From positions 1 through 64,000 of the forward strand of contig CAZJGG010000001.1 of assembly GCA_964545475.1 (NCBI GenBank): a stretch of DNA of 64,000 nucleotides. The letters are read 5' to 3'. This document shows, piece by piece, positions 56,893 through 64,000 of the stretch; position 1 is the first letter of the stretch; every line of letters starts with the position of its first letter. The position numbers and the translations under genes were made by a program. Below the pieces are notes generated by a model that saw only the letters and a program-made list of their open reading frames with translations, was not told where the DNA came from and made no database searches. Source of the stretch: CAZJGG01 sp964545475 (GTDB taxonomy: Bacteria; Bacillota; Clostridia; Lachnospirales; JAISER01).

Positions 56893-56901
56893 TGCTATAC
56901 T
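56893..56901 (+). promoter_or_regulatory. Extended -10 promoter for the gene at 56966
   Basis: TGCTATACT is an extended -10 (TGnTATACT) 65 bases before ATG 56966, without a good -35. On the other strand TGATATAAT (56829-56821) would be the extended -10 of the regulator operon, so the two operons are divergent. Confidence 0.45.
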
Positions 56902-56965
56902 AAGTTGTATCTATAAAAAGCGCTTTTGTACTTTAAAAAATGATATTTTGGAGGGGACTATTAAA

Positions 56966-57289
56966 ATGACAACTGTTAAAATTGATCCAGGAATTTGTGG
57001 ACTTATTACCAACGTTACCGCAGAAAGCGAAGATGGAATGGAGGTTAAACTTACGGTTAAGTCTGGGTGCAAGTCAATAATTCAAATGTTTGGTGAACTT
57101 GGGCAAACATTTGACAGCTATGAGTTATGCCTTGCAAAGCCGGGAGATAATTGCTTTTATGAATATGCAAGAAAGAAACTACCAGGTCACGCATCGTGCC
57201 CCACAATCGCCGGTATTATTAAGGCTGTTGAGGTGGAGTGTAAACTGGCGCTTCCTAAGAATGTTAGTATTGAGATTTTGTCAAATTGA
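56966..57289 (+). CDS. Small Cys-containing protein (DUF6951-like)
   Basis: A 107-residue protein from ATG 56966 behind GGAGGGG. TVKIDPGICGLITNVTAESE, VKSGCKSIIQMFGELG and HASCPTIAGIIKAVEVECKL show a regular set of cysteines (near residues 14, 38 and further), as in a small family of redox- or metal-associated proteins of anaerobes. It comes directly before a redoxin gene, which supports a thiol or metal role. Confidence 0.6.
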   Translation: MTTVKIDPGICGLITNVTAESEDGMEVKLTVKSGCKSIIQMFGELGQTFDSYELCLAKPGDNCFYEYARKKLPGHASCPTIAGIIKAVEVECKLALPKNVSIEILSN

Positions 57290-57318
57290 TCTATTTAATA
57301 TGGTTTTAGAGGTGAAGC

Positions 57319-58278
57319 ATGAATAACAAAACAAAAACAATCCTTGGTATCGGCGTTTTTGCAGCACTTTTCGTTGTAGCAATGTACGCATACAATGGAT
57401 TGTCTGAGCGTTTTAAGCCCCAAACATCGTTTAGCCTTAATTCTGCTAACAGCCAACCCGAGGAAAAGCAAGTAGAAGAAACACCTGTAAAAGAAGAAAC
57501 GCCTGAGCCCAATGAAGAAAACGAGACATTAAGTGCTCCAGATTTTACAGCATACGATAATGACGGTAACCCAGTAAAGCTTTCGGATTATTTCGGCAAA
57601 CCAATTGTGTTAAACTTTTGGACTACTTGGTGTGGTTATTGCAAGGACGAAATGCCGTATTTTGATAAAGTTTACAATGAAGTTAAAGATGATATAGTCT
57701 TTCTCATGGTAGACGTAGTGGACGGTGTTCAGGAAACAGAGGAAAAGGGCAAAAAGTATATTGCTGACAGCGGCTTTACATTTCCCGTCTTATACGATTT
57801 AGATATGGACGCAGCAATAGCTTATGGCATACGAGCGTATCCAACCACAATTGTTATTAATAAAGATGGCACAGTTTTTGGCGGCCATGAAGGCGCACTA
57901 CCTGAGGAAGCTTTGAGGGAAGTTATAGATTCTATAAAAAGCGAGGACATACCAGTGAAAAAGGCAGAATATAATAAAATAACTGCAGAAGAAGCAAAGA
58001 GCATGATTGAAGCAAATTCCAACGCTATTTTGCTTGATGTAAGAACAGAGGAAGAATTTTTGCAACAACGAATTGAAGGTGCAGTACTCATTCCCGACTA
58101 TGAATTAAAAGACAGAGCTGAAGCTGAACTTCCAGACAAAGACGCACTAATTCTAATTTACTGCCGGAGCGGCAACCGAAGTAAAACTGCTGCAAATATA
58201 CTTGTAGCTATGGGGTATACCAATGTTTACGATTTTGGCGGAATCACCACATACCCTTACGAAACAATATCGGAATGA
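57319..58278 (+). CDS. Membrane-anchored redoxin-rhodanese fusion
   Basis: A 319-residue protein. An N-terminal membrane anchor (about residues 5-26, TILGIGVFAALFVVAMYAYN) and an E/P-rich linker lead to a TlpA/ResA-type thioredoxin domain with VLNFWTTWCGYCKDEMPYFD (active-site CGYC) and cis-Pro AYPTTIV. The last 100 residues are a rhodanese domain (ILLDVRTEEEF, active-site loop YCRSGNRS). The protein would work outside the membrane in thiol-disulfide or sulfur transfer chemistry. The combination is uncommon. Confidence 0.85.
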   Translation: MNNKTKTILGIGVFAALFVVAMYAYNGLSERFKPQTSFSLNSANSQPEEKQVEETPVKEETPEPNEENETLSAPDFTAYDNDGNPVKLSDYFGKPIVLNFWTTWCGYCKDEMPYFDKVYNEVKDDIVFLMVDVVDGVQETEEKGKKYIADSGFTFPVLYDLDMDAAIAYGIRAYPTTIVINKDGTVFGGHEGALPEEALREVIDSIKSEDIPVKKAEYNKITAEEAKSMIEANSNAILLDVRTEEEFLQQRIEGAVLIPDYELKDRAEAELPDKDALILIYCRSGNRSKTAANILVAMGYTNVYDFGGITTYPYETISE

Positions 58279-58312
58279 TAAATTGTTATAAATAAAAACC
58301 TTCCTATAAAAT

Positions 58313-58365
58313 AAAATGAGTTCGGCGGAAATTACAAAGATGTAATTTCCACCGAACTCATTTTT
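58313..58365. terminator. Bidirectional terminator
   Basis: A 23-base stem (58313-58335 with 58342-58364, one mismatch, six-base loop) with A-run on the left and T-run on the right. It lies between the convergent redoxin-rhodanese and flavodiiron genes and can serve both. Confidence 0.85.
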
Positions 58366-59554
58366 ATAAAATTGCCTCTGCAAATTGTTTGCCGAAATTT
58401 TCCGCTTTTTTAATTTCATCGTCTGATGGGTTAAACATTATTCTTAAACCGGGAACAGGCATTTTGAACTTAAGCTGACTAAGGCGTGCTTCAATATTTG
58501 GTACAGCCTCGCCGCTCCAGCCATACGAGCCGTAAGCTCCGGCAAGCTTGCCTTTGTGTATTACAGGGTTAAGCTCCGCAAGAATGTTCATAATAGGTGG
58601 CAATGCATCGCCAACTAACGTCGGGCAGCCTATAAGTATTCCGTTTGCCGCTGTAACCTTTGCCATAATATCCTCTTTTTTAGAATCCACAATATCAAAA
58701 GTAAAAACGTCAATTTCTCCGGTCTTTCTAATAGCTTCCGCAATAACTTCCGTAAGCTTTTTAGTATAACCGTAAGCAGAGCCATAAACCATTGCTACGC
58801 TTTTTTTGCCTTGAGCCGGAGGAGTTGCCCATTCTTTATACATTTTAATGTATTTCTGAGGATTTTCACGGATTACAGGACCGTGACCGTTGCAAATGGT
58901 CTCAATTTCAAGGGGAGCAATTTTTTCAATTGCAGAAAGCATATAGCTTTTAAAAGGACCGATAATGTTATCAAAGTAATATTTATATGCGTCAATAAAT
59001 TCGTTTTCTATTTTATCATTAAAAACGTTTTCGTCGCAGTAATGGCAACCAAAAGAGTCGCAAGTAAATAAAGTTTTTCTTTCGGGAATGTATGTGAACA
59101 TGGTATCAGGCCAGTGCAAAAACGGAACAACAATAAATTTAAGTGTTAAGTCTCCAAGGCTTAATGTTTCGCCATCTTTAGCCTCAATAAAGTCAAATTC
59201 TTCATTGACAATGGCTTTAACAAAGCTAAGGGCTGTTTTGGTTGCCACAACTTTCGCATTTTTAGCATATTTTAAAAGCTTTTTAAGCCCACCCGAATGA
59301 TCCGGTTCTGTATGATCCAAAACAATATAATCAATTTTTTCAACATCTGTAACAGATTTAATTCTTTCTAAAAATTCATCAAAAAAAGCGTCCTTAACTA
59401 TTTCAAAAAGAGCCGTTTTTTCAGAGCCCTTAACTAAATATGCATTGTATGTTGTACCATATTCTGTGTGCATAATAATATCGAAAACTCTAATATCAAA
59501 ATCAAGTGCGCCGACCCAGTTAATACTTTCTTTTACTTCAAGTGACTTTTTCAT
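58364..59554 (-). CDS. fprA: Flavodiiron protein (A-type flavoprotein)
   Basis: A 396-residue protein: N-terminal metallo-beta-lactamase-like diiron domain with VLDHTEPDHSGGL (HxExDH), PFLHWPDTMFTY, TCDSFGCHYC and CNGHGPVIR, then a flavodoxin domain with MVYGSAYGYTKKLTEVIAEA and CPTLVGDALPP. These enzymes reduce oxygen or nitric oxide to protect anaerobes. ATG 59554 follows GGAAGGAG. All iron ligands appear present. Confidence 0.93.
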   Translation of the reverse strand: MKKSLEVKESINWVGALDFDIRVFDIIMHTEYGTTYNAYLVKGSEKTALFEIVKDAFFDEFLERIKSVTDVEKIDYIVLDHTEPDHSGGLKKLLKYAKNAKVVATKTALSFVKAIVNEEFDFIEAKDGETLSLGDLTLKFIVVPFLHWPDTMFTYIPERKTLFTCDSFGCHYCDENVFNDKIENEFIDAYKYYFDNIIGPFKSYMLSAIEKIAPLEIETICNGHGPVIRENPQKYIKMYKEWATPPAQGKKSVAMVYGSAYGYTKKLTEVIAEAIRKTGEIDVFTFDIVDSKKEDIMAKVTAANGILIGCPTLVGDALPPIMNILAELNPVIHKGKLAGAYGSYGWSGEAVPNIEARLSQLKFKMPVPGLRIMFNPSDDEIKKAENFGKQFAEAIL

Positions 59555-59728
59555 AAATACTCCTTCCAAATGGTAAAATTAGGTAAGATTTTTTAAATGA
59601 TATTTATTATTATGTAACAATTTTATTTATTTGTCAAGTGTAAACTACATATAAATAAAGGTTTGTGACTCAATAATTATTCCCTAAACATCAGATAATT
59701 TATTCTTAATTTTAAAAATATACCGCAC

Positions 59729-59757
59729 TTGACAAACATTTTTGCTTCCAATATAAT
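59729..59757 (+). promoter_or_regulatory. Consensus sigma-A promoter of alaS
   Basis: TTGACA (59729-59734), 17-base spacer, TATAAT (59752-59757): a perfect consensus promoter, 35 bases before ATG 59792. The remaining gap 59570-59728 holds AT-rich DNA with no further clear signal; no T-box is seen because the leader is too short. Confidence 0.9.
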
Positions 59758-59791
59758 CAAAACAATGAATTCTTAAAACGGAGGAATAGCT

Positions 59792-62446
59792 ATGAGATAT
59801 TTAGGTGTTAACGAGGTAAGGGAGATGTTTTTGTCTTTTTTTGAATCTAAGGAGCATATCAGGCTTAAAAGCGCATCACTTGTTCCTCAAAACGATAAAA
59901 GCCTGCTTTTAATAAATTCCGGCATGGCGCCTTTAAAACCATATTTTACAGGGCAGGAAAAACCGCCAAAAAAACGTGCAACCACATGCCAAAAATGCAT
60001 TAGAACCGGTGATATCGAAAATGTAGGCAAAACAGCTCGCCACGGCACTTTTTTTGAAATGCTTGGCAACTTCTCTTTCGGAGATTATTTTAAAGAGAAC
60101 GCTATTCCGTGGTCTTGGGAATTTTGCCTTGATGTTTTGGAAATTCCCGAGGACAAGTTATATGTATCCATTTATCTTGACGATGATGAAGCTTTTGAAA
60201 TATGGAACAAAACTGTGGGTGTTCCTGAAGACCGTATTTTCCGTATGGGAAAAGAGGACAACTTCTGGGAAGTTGGGCTTGGTCCTTGCGGCCCGTGTTC
60301 TGAGCTTTATTTCGATAGAGGAGAAAAATTCGGCTGCGGCAAAGAGGGCTGCACAGTAGGTTGCGATTGCGACAGATATATAGAATTTTGGAACTTGGTA
60401 TTTACACAATTTGATAAGCAGGAAGACGGAAGCTACCCACGCTTGCCAAAGCCAAACATTGACACTGGTATGGGGCTTGAACGTGTTGCCGCAATGATGC
60501 AGGGCGTTGAGTCTATTTTTGACGTTGATACAGTTGTTGCAATACGTAATAAAATTTGCGAAATTGCTGGAGTTAAATATAATGAAGACCCTAAAAATGA
60601 TGTATCCATAAGGGTTATTACAGACCATGCTCGTTCTATGACGTTTATGACGTCTGACGGCGTTTTACCGGCTAATGACGGCAGAGGATACGTTTTAAAA
60701 AGGCTTTTAAGACGTGCCGCAAGACACGGCAAGCTTTTGGGCATAGACAAGCCATTTTTGCCGGAGATTTGCAAAATTTGCATTGATGTTTCCAAAGGGG
60801 CATACCCTGAACTTTTGGAAAAGCAAGATTATATATTAAGAGTTATTTCAATGGAAGAAAACCGTTTTTACGAAACTTTAAATGACGGTATTGAAATATT
60901 AAAGGAACATGTAGCAGACCTTAAAGCAGAGGGGAAAACCGTTTTAGGGGGGAAAGAAGCTTTCAAGCTTTACGATACGTTTGGATTTCCGCTGGATTTA
61001 GTTATAGAAATGCTTGAAGATGAGGGCTTTACAGCAGATGAAACAGGCTTTCATGAAGAAATGGAAAACCAGCGTACAAGAGCAAGGCTTGCAAGGGGAG
61101 ATTCTTCATTTATGGGAGCGGAAGAAACTGTTTTCCATAAACTAGAGCTGGAAGAAGTAACTATTTACCAAGGGCACGAAGCAATTGAAACAGATAATGT
61201 TAAAGTATTAGCTCTTGTTGTTAACGGCGAAATAACAGATACGGCTAACGAGGGTGACGAAGTTTCAGTCGTACTTGACAAAACGCCTTTTTATGCGCAA
61301 GGCGGAGGGCAAGCAGGAGATGTTGGTGAAATTTTCTCCGACACATGTGTTGTTTTTGTTGAGGATACGGTTAAAGTTGTAGGTAACAGAATTGCCCATT
61401 TAGCAAACGTTAAAAGCGGGCAAATAAGCGTAGGGGATGTTGTATGCGCTAAAATTGACCTTAATAACCGGAAAGACACACAAAGAAACCATTCGGCAAC
61501 ACATTTGCTCCAAAGTGCGCTTAAACAGGTTTTAGGCAAGCATGTTGAACAATCCGGCTCTCAAGTTAACGCCCAAAAATTAAGGTTTGACTTTACCCAC
61601 TTTCAGCCGATTTCAAAAGAAGAAATTCTTAGAGTTGAAGATATTGTAAACGAATATATTTTAAACGGCATTCAAGTAGAAGTTTCCGAAAGGTCTATTC
61701 AAGAAGCAAGAGATATGGGCGCAATAGCTATTTTTGGTGAAAAATACGGGGAAACCGTTAGAGTGGTTGATATATCAGAAGCAAGTATGGAGCTTTGCGG
61801 CGGCACACATGTTTACAACACATCTCAAATCGGCTCTTTTAAAATATTAACAGAAGCAAGCGCAGCTGCCGGAATTAGAAGAATTGAGGCAGTAACAGGA
61901 AGGGCGGCTTTAGAGCATTACAGAAGCCTTGACGAAAAGCTTTCCATAATTGCGCCAATTTTAAAGGCAACGCCTGAAAATGTTGTAATACAGGTTAAAT
62001 CTATTATTCAAAACAATAAAGAGCTTCAACAGGAAATTTCTAAATTTAAAATGAAGAGCGCTTCTCTTTTAATTGATAATATGATGGAAGAAATGATTAA
62101 TAAAGCAGAAACATTTAATAATTTTAAAATTGTAGCTTGCAAAGTTGAAGGCCTTGAACCCCACATTTTCAGAGAACTTGGCGATAGGGTAAAAGACAAA
62201 ATAAAATCCGGCGTTATAACTCTTGTTTGTGTTAACGAAGATAAAGCAAATATGCTTGTTATGGCAACAGACGATGCAGTAAAAGCCGGAATTAATGCAG
62301 GAAGCGTAATAAAAGAGGCTGTGGCAGTCCTTGATGGCAAAGGCGGCGGAAAGCCCAATATGGCTATGGCTGGCGGTAAAGACGTACAAAAATGCGAAGA
62401 AGCTCTAGCTAAAGCTAAAGAAATAATAAAAAATAGTTTCAAATAG
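59792..62446 (+). CDS. alaS: Alanyl-tRNA synthetase
   Basis: An 884-residue enzyme of normal length. Class II motif 1 region (LVPQNDKSLLLINSGMAPLK), TTCQKCIRTGDIENVGKTAR, motif 2 region HGTFFEMLGNFSFGDYFK and motif 3 GMGLERVAAMMQG; editing domain with HSATHLLQSAL (HxxxH) and CGGTHV; C-terminal DHHA1 region with GGGKPNMAMAGGKD. It charges tRNA-Ala and removes mischarged Ser and Gly. GGAGG precedes ATG 59792. Confidence 0.97.
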   Translation: MRYLGVNEVREMFLSFFESKEHIRLKSASLVPQNDKSLLLINSGMAPLKPYFTGQEKPPKKRATTCQKCIRTGDIENVGKTARHGTFFEMLGNFSFGDYFKENAIPWSWEFCLDVLEIPEDKLYVSIYLDDDEAFEIWNKTVGVPEDRIFRMGKEDNFWEVGLGPCGPCSELYFDRGEKFGCGKEGCTVGCDCDRYIEFWNLVFTQFDKQEDGSYPRLPKPNIDTGMGLERVAAMMQGVESIFDVDTVVAIRNKICEIAGVKYNEDPKNDVSIRVITDHARSMTFMTSDGVLPANDGRGYVLKRLLRRAARHGKLLGIDKPFLPEICKICIDVSKGAYPELLEKQDYILRVISMEENRFYETLNDGIEILKEHVADLKAEGKTVLGGKEAFKLYDTFGFPLDLVIEMLEDEGFTADETGFHEEMENQRTRARLARGDSSFMGAEETVFHKLELEEVTIYQGHEAIETDNVKVLALVVNGEITDTANEGDEVSVVLDKTPFYAQGGGQAGDVGEIFSDTCVVFVEDTVKVVGNRIAHLANVKSGQISVGDVVCAKIDLNNRKDTQRNHSATHLLQSALKQVLGKHVEQSGSQVNAQKLRFDFTHFQPISKEEILRVEDIVNEYILNGIQVEVSERSIQEARDMGAIAIFGEKYGETVRVVDISEASMELCGGTHVYNTSQIGSFKILTEASAAAGIRRIEAVTGRAALEHYRSLDEKLSIIAPILKATPENVVIQVKSIIQNNKELQQEISKFKMKSASLLIDNMMEEMINKAETFNNFKIVACKVEGLEPHIFRELGDRVKDKIKSGVITLVCVNEDKANMLVMATDDAVKAGINAGSVIKEAVAVLDGKGGGKPNMAMAGGKDVQKCEEALAKAKEIIKNSFK

Positions 62447-62462
62447 ACATAATAAGATAAAT

Positions 62463-62510
62463 AAAAAGTTCGATAAAAATTGAAAATGCTCAATTTTTAT
62501 CGAACTTTTT
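62463..62510. terminator. Strong bidirectional terminator
   Basis: A perfect 21-bp stem (62463-62483 with 62490-62510, loop AAATGC), with A-run left and T-run right, between alaS and the convergent aspA. Confidence 0.9.
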
Positions 62511-62513
62511 ATT

Positions 62514-62610
62514 AAGTAGAGAGCTACTTGTTTGAAACAGGCGAAATAACTGGTTGTCCATCCCTGCCAAGCAGTGGTGTAAATCTCCACCTTATGCCGG
62601 GTTATTTTAT
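62514..62610. other. Structured intergenic segment, identity unknown
   Basis: The gap between alaS terminator and aspA contains several short hairpins in series: AAGTAG-AGAG-CTACTT (62514-62529), CTGC-CAA-GCAG, and GGTG-TAAATCTC-CACC. The base composition is richer in G+C than the surroundings. No matching RNA family is recognised; it could be a small RNA or remnant of a repeat. No protein is supported. Confidence 0.3.
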
Positions 62611-62630
62611 ACCAAATAAAATCGGCGTTT

Positions 62631-64000
62631 TTAATGTGATAACAATATATCTTTATTAAGCTGCCCTGGCTCGGTCATGCGGTAAGGGTCAAGCAAGCTA
62701 TTAAGCTGGTCCTCGTTAAGCAAATTTCGTTCTAAAACAATTTCACGTATTGTTTTGCCTGTTTCCATTGCTTCCTTGGCAATTTCTGCTGATGTATCAT
62801 AACCGATATAGGGGCTTAATGCCGTAATTGTACCAACGCTTTTGTCCACATAATCTTTACAGCGTGATGCATTACATGTTATACCGGAAATGCAGTTATC
62901 AACAAAAGTATTGACAGCAAAACCTAATGTATCAATTGACTGAAACAGACAGTACAACACAATTGGCTCAAAAGCGTTAAGCTCCAACTGCCCTGCCTCA
63001 GAAGCAAGTGTAATTGTTAAGTCGTTGCCGATAATGTTAAACGCAACCTGGCTGACAACCTCTGGTATAACAGGGTTAATTTTTCCGGGCATTATTGAAG
63101 AGCCGTTTTGCTTCGGCGGCAAGTTAATTTCTCCAAAGCCGCAGTAAGGTCCGGAGGACATAAGCCGCAAATCGTTAGCGATTTTAGAGAGGGTTACGGC
63201 ACAGGCTTTAATTGCGCCGGAAACAGCAACAAATGAGTCGAGGTTCTGGGTGGCATCAATTAAGTCTTCAGCTTGGGTAAGGCGCAAGCCTGAAACATCA
63301 CTTAACACGGGAACAATGCTGTCAAGATAACGTTTGTCAGCGTTAATTGCAGTACCAATTGCCGTTCCGCCAAGATTAACATCACGCATTTCATCTTTAG
63401 CCTTATCTATACGCCTAACATCTCTAAATATTGCGCATGCATAAGCTTCAAATTCTTGCCCAAGCCGTATTGGTACGGCATCTTGCATTTGGGTACGCCC
63501 CATTTTTATGACAGAATCGAATTCAACCGCTTTTTGCTTTAATGCCTCGTGCAGGCGCATTAATTCTTTATGAGTGTATTTAAGCAGTTTAAGCGCAGTT
63601 ATTTTTCCGGCTGTTGGAATAACGTCGTTTGTGGATTGCCCTTGATTCACATGGTCGTTAGGGTTAACAAGAGTATAATCTCCTTTTTCCCCACCTAATA
63701 TTTCAATTGCACGGTTTGCAATAACTTCATTGGCGTTCATGTTAAGGGATGTTCCAGCGCCGCCCTGTATGGGGTCAACTATAAACTGGTCGTGAAGTTT
63801 CCCTTCTGTTATTTCATCACAAGCTTTTACAATAGCTTGGGAAATGTTTTCCTCCATTAAGCCGCATTGATAATTTGTTATAGCCGCCGCTTTTTTAATT
63901 TGCGCCAAACTGTTTATAATTTCATTATGCATACTAAGCCCTGTTATGCGGAAGTTTTCAGAAGCACGCATGGTTTGAATGCCGTAATAAGCATTAGTTG
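62631..64000 (-). CDS. aspA: Aspartate ammonia-lyase, N-terminus cut by window edge
   Basis: The leftward frame covers 456 codons and continues past position 64000. At the edge it reads NAYYGIQTMRASENFRITG, the usual start of aspartases, so only about 20 residues are missing and ATG 63971 is internal. The superfamily signature GSSIMPGKINP is present, as are NVNEVIA-like NMNEVIANRAIEILGG, DHVNQGQSTNDVIPTA and QLELNAFEP. Aspartase rather than fumarase is favoured by the NVNQGQSTND/AYYG pattern and length. It deaminates aspartate to fumarate, a typical amino-acid fermentation step. Confidence 0.92.
   Translation of the reverse strand, partial: TNAYYGIQTMRASENFRITGLSMHNEIINSLAQIKKAAAITNYQCGLMEENISQAIVKACDEITEGKLHDQFIVDPIQGGAGTSLNMNANEVIANRAIEILGGEKGDYTLVNPNDHVNQGQSTNDVIPTAGKITALKLLKYTHKELMRLHEALKQKAVEFDSVIKMGRTQMQDAVPIRLGQEFEAYACAIFRDVRRIDKAKDEMRDVNLGGTAIGTAINADKRYLDSIVPVLSDVSGLRLTQAEDLIDATQNLDSFVAVSGAIKACAVTLSKIANDLRLMSSGPYCGFGEINLPPKQNGSSIMPGKINPVIPEVVSQVAFNIIGNDLTITLASEAGQLELNAFEPIVLYCLFQSIDTLGFAVNTFVDNCISGITCNASRCKDYVDKSVGTITALSPYIGYDTSAEIAKEAMETGKTIREIVLERNLLNEDQLNSLLDPYRMTEPGQLNKDILLSH

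Noticed and set aside
58153..58419. Minus-strand frame of 88 codons over the end of the redoxin-rhodanese gene
   Set aside because: It crosses a terminator hairpin and lies opposite conserved rhodanese residues; a shadow frame.
62405..62590. Minus-strand frame between alaS and aspA
   Set aside because: It runs through the 21-bp terminator and has no ribosome binding site; the protein sequence is not plausible.

Overview
The window looks like low-GC Firmicute DNA, most likely from an anaerobic member of the Clostridia. This is suggested by the AT-rich base composition, strong GGAGG-type ribosome binding sites, frequent GTG and TTG starts, near-consensus sigma-A promoters, and a host segment with an oxygen-scavenging flavodiiron protein and aspartase. 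Two regions are present. Positions 1 to about 52,750 are a nearly complete contractile-tailed (myovirus) prophage whose integrase-side end lies left of the window. Positions 52,758 to 64,000 are host chromosome, starting with a tRNA-Gly(TCC) whose 3' end faces the prophage and which probably marks the right attachment site.

The prophage is laid out in modules. (1) 1-2,700 holds two leftward XRE repressors, each next to a rightward promoter with a palindromic operator in its spacer; the two promoter/leader regions are diverged copies of each other. (2) 2,700-24,000 is the early and replication module: an SbcC-like ATPase, RecT, a metallo-beta-lactamase-fold protein, an HNH nuclease, a replisome organizer with iterons and an AT-rich island inside its own gene (a probable origin), a methyltransferase-like protein, PcfK- and PcfJ-like proteins, a phage-encoded DNA sliding clamp, a winged-helix protein with a TubZ/FtsZ-like GTPase, a radical-SAM-type Gp37/Gp68 protein, a PD-(D/E)XK nuclease with an SNF2 helicase, and several cysteine-rich small proteins. 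(3) 24,100-24,900 is the late switch: a sigma-region-4-like late regulator whose ribosome binding site can be buried in an 11-bp RNA helix, three TGATTA repeats phased at 11 bp, an extended -10 and a terminator. (4) 24,900-34,900 is packaging and head. (5) 34,900-47,900 is the contractile tail, with a textbook -1 frameshift in the tail-assembly chaperone and an autonomous secreted stalk-domain 'moron' inside the tail operon. (6) 47,900-52,600 carries accessory genes (membrane protein, Dam-type methylase, XRE regulator), holin and lysins, then small genes of unknown role.

The main candidates for something new are these. First, the M15 endolysin gene ends on an A AAA AAA heptamer followed six bases later by an 11-bp hairpin, and the -1 frame runs into a GH19 domain that has no convincing start of its own, suggesting a two-enzyme lysin made by frameshifting. 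Second, the phage sliding clamp is accompanied by proteins ending in QLSLF or similar, which matches the clamp-binding consensus. Third, a TubR/TubZ-like pair sits directly after the clamp gene. Fourth, the immunity region is duplicated.

The host segment reads: tRNA-Gly, a deoxyinosine-type DNA glycosylase, a MITE-like palindromic element, a secreted Gly-rich protein, a structured palindromic spacer, an ArsC-type phosphatase fold protein, a sensor kinase/response regulator pair, then divergently a small DUF-type protein and a redoxin-rhodanese fusion, followed by the flavodiiron protein FprA, alaS with a consensus promoter, and aspA cut by the window edge. No rRNA, CRISPR array or insertion sequence was seen. 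Functions are assigned by recognising motifs and gene order by eye; no database search was run.
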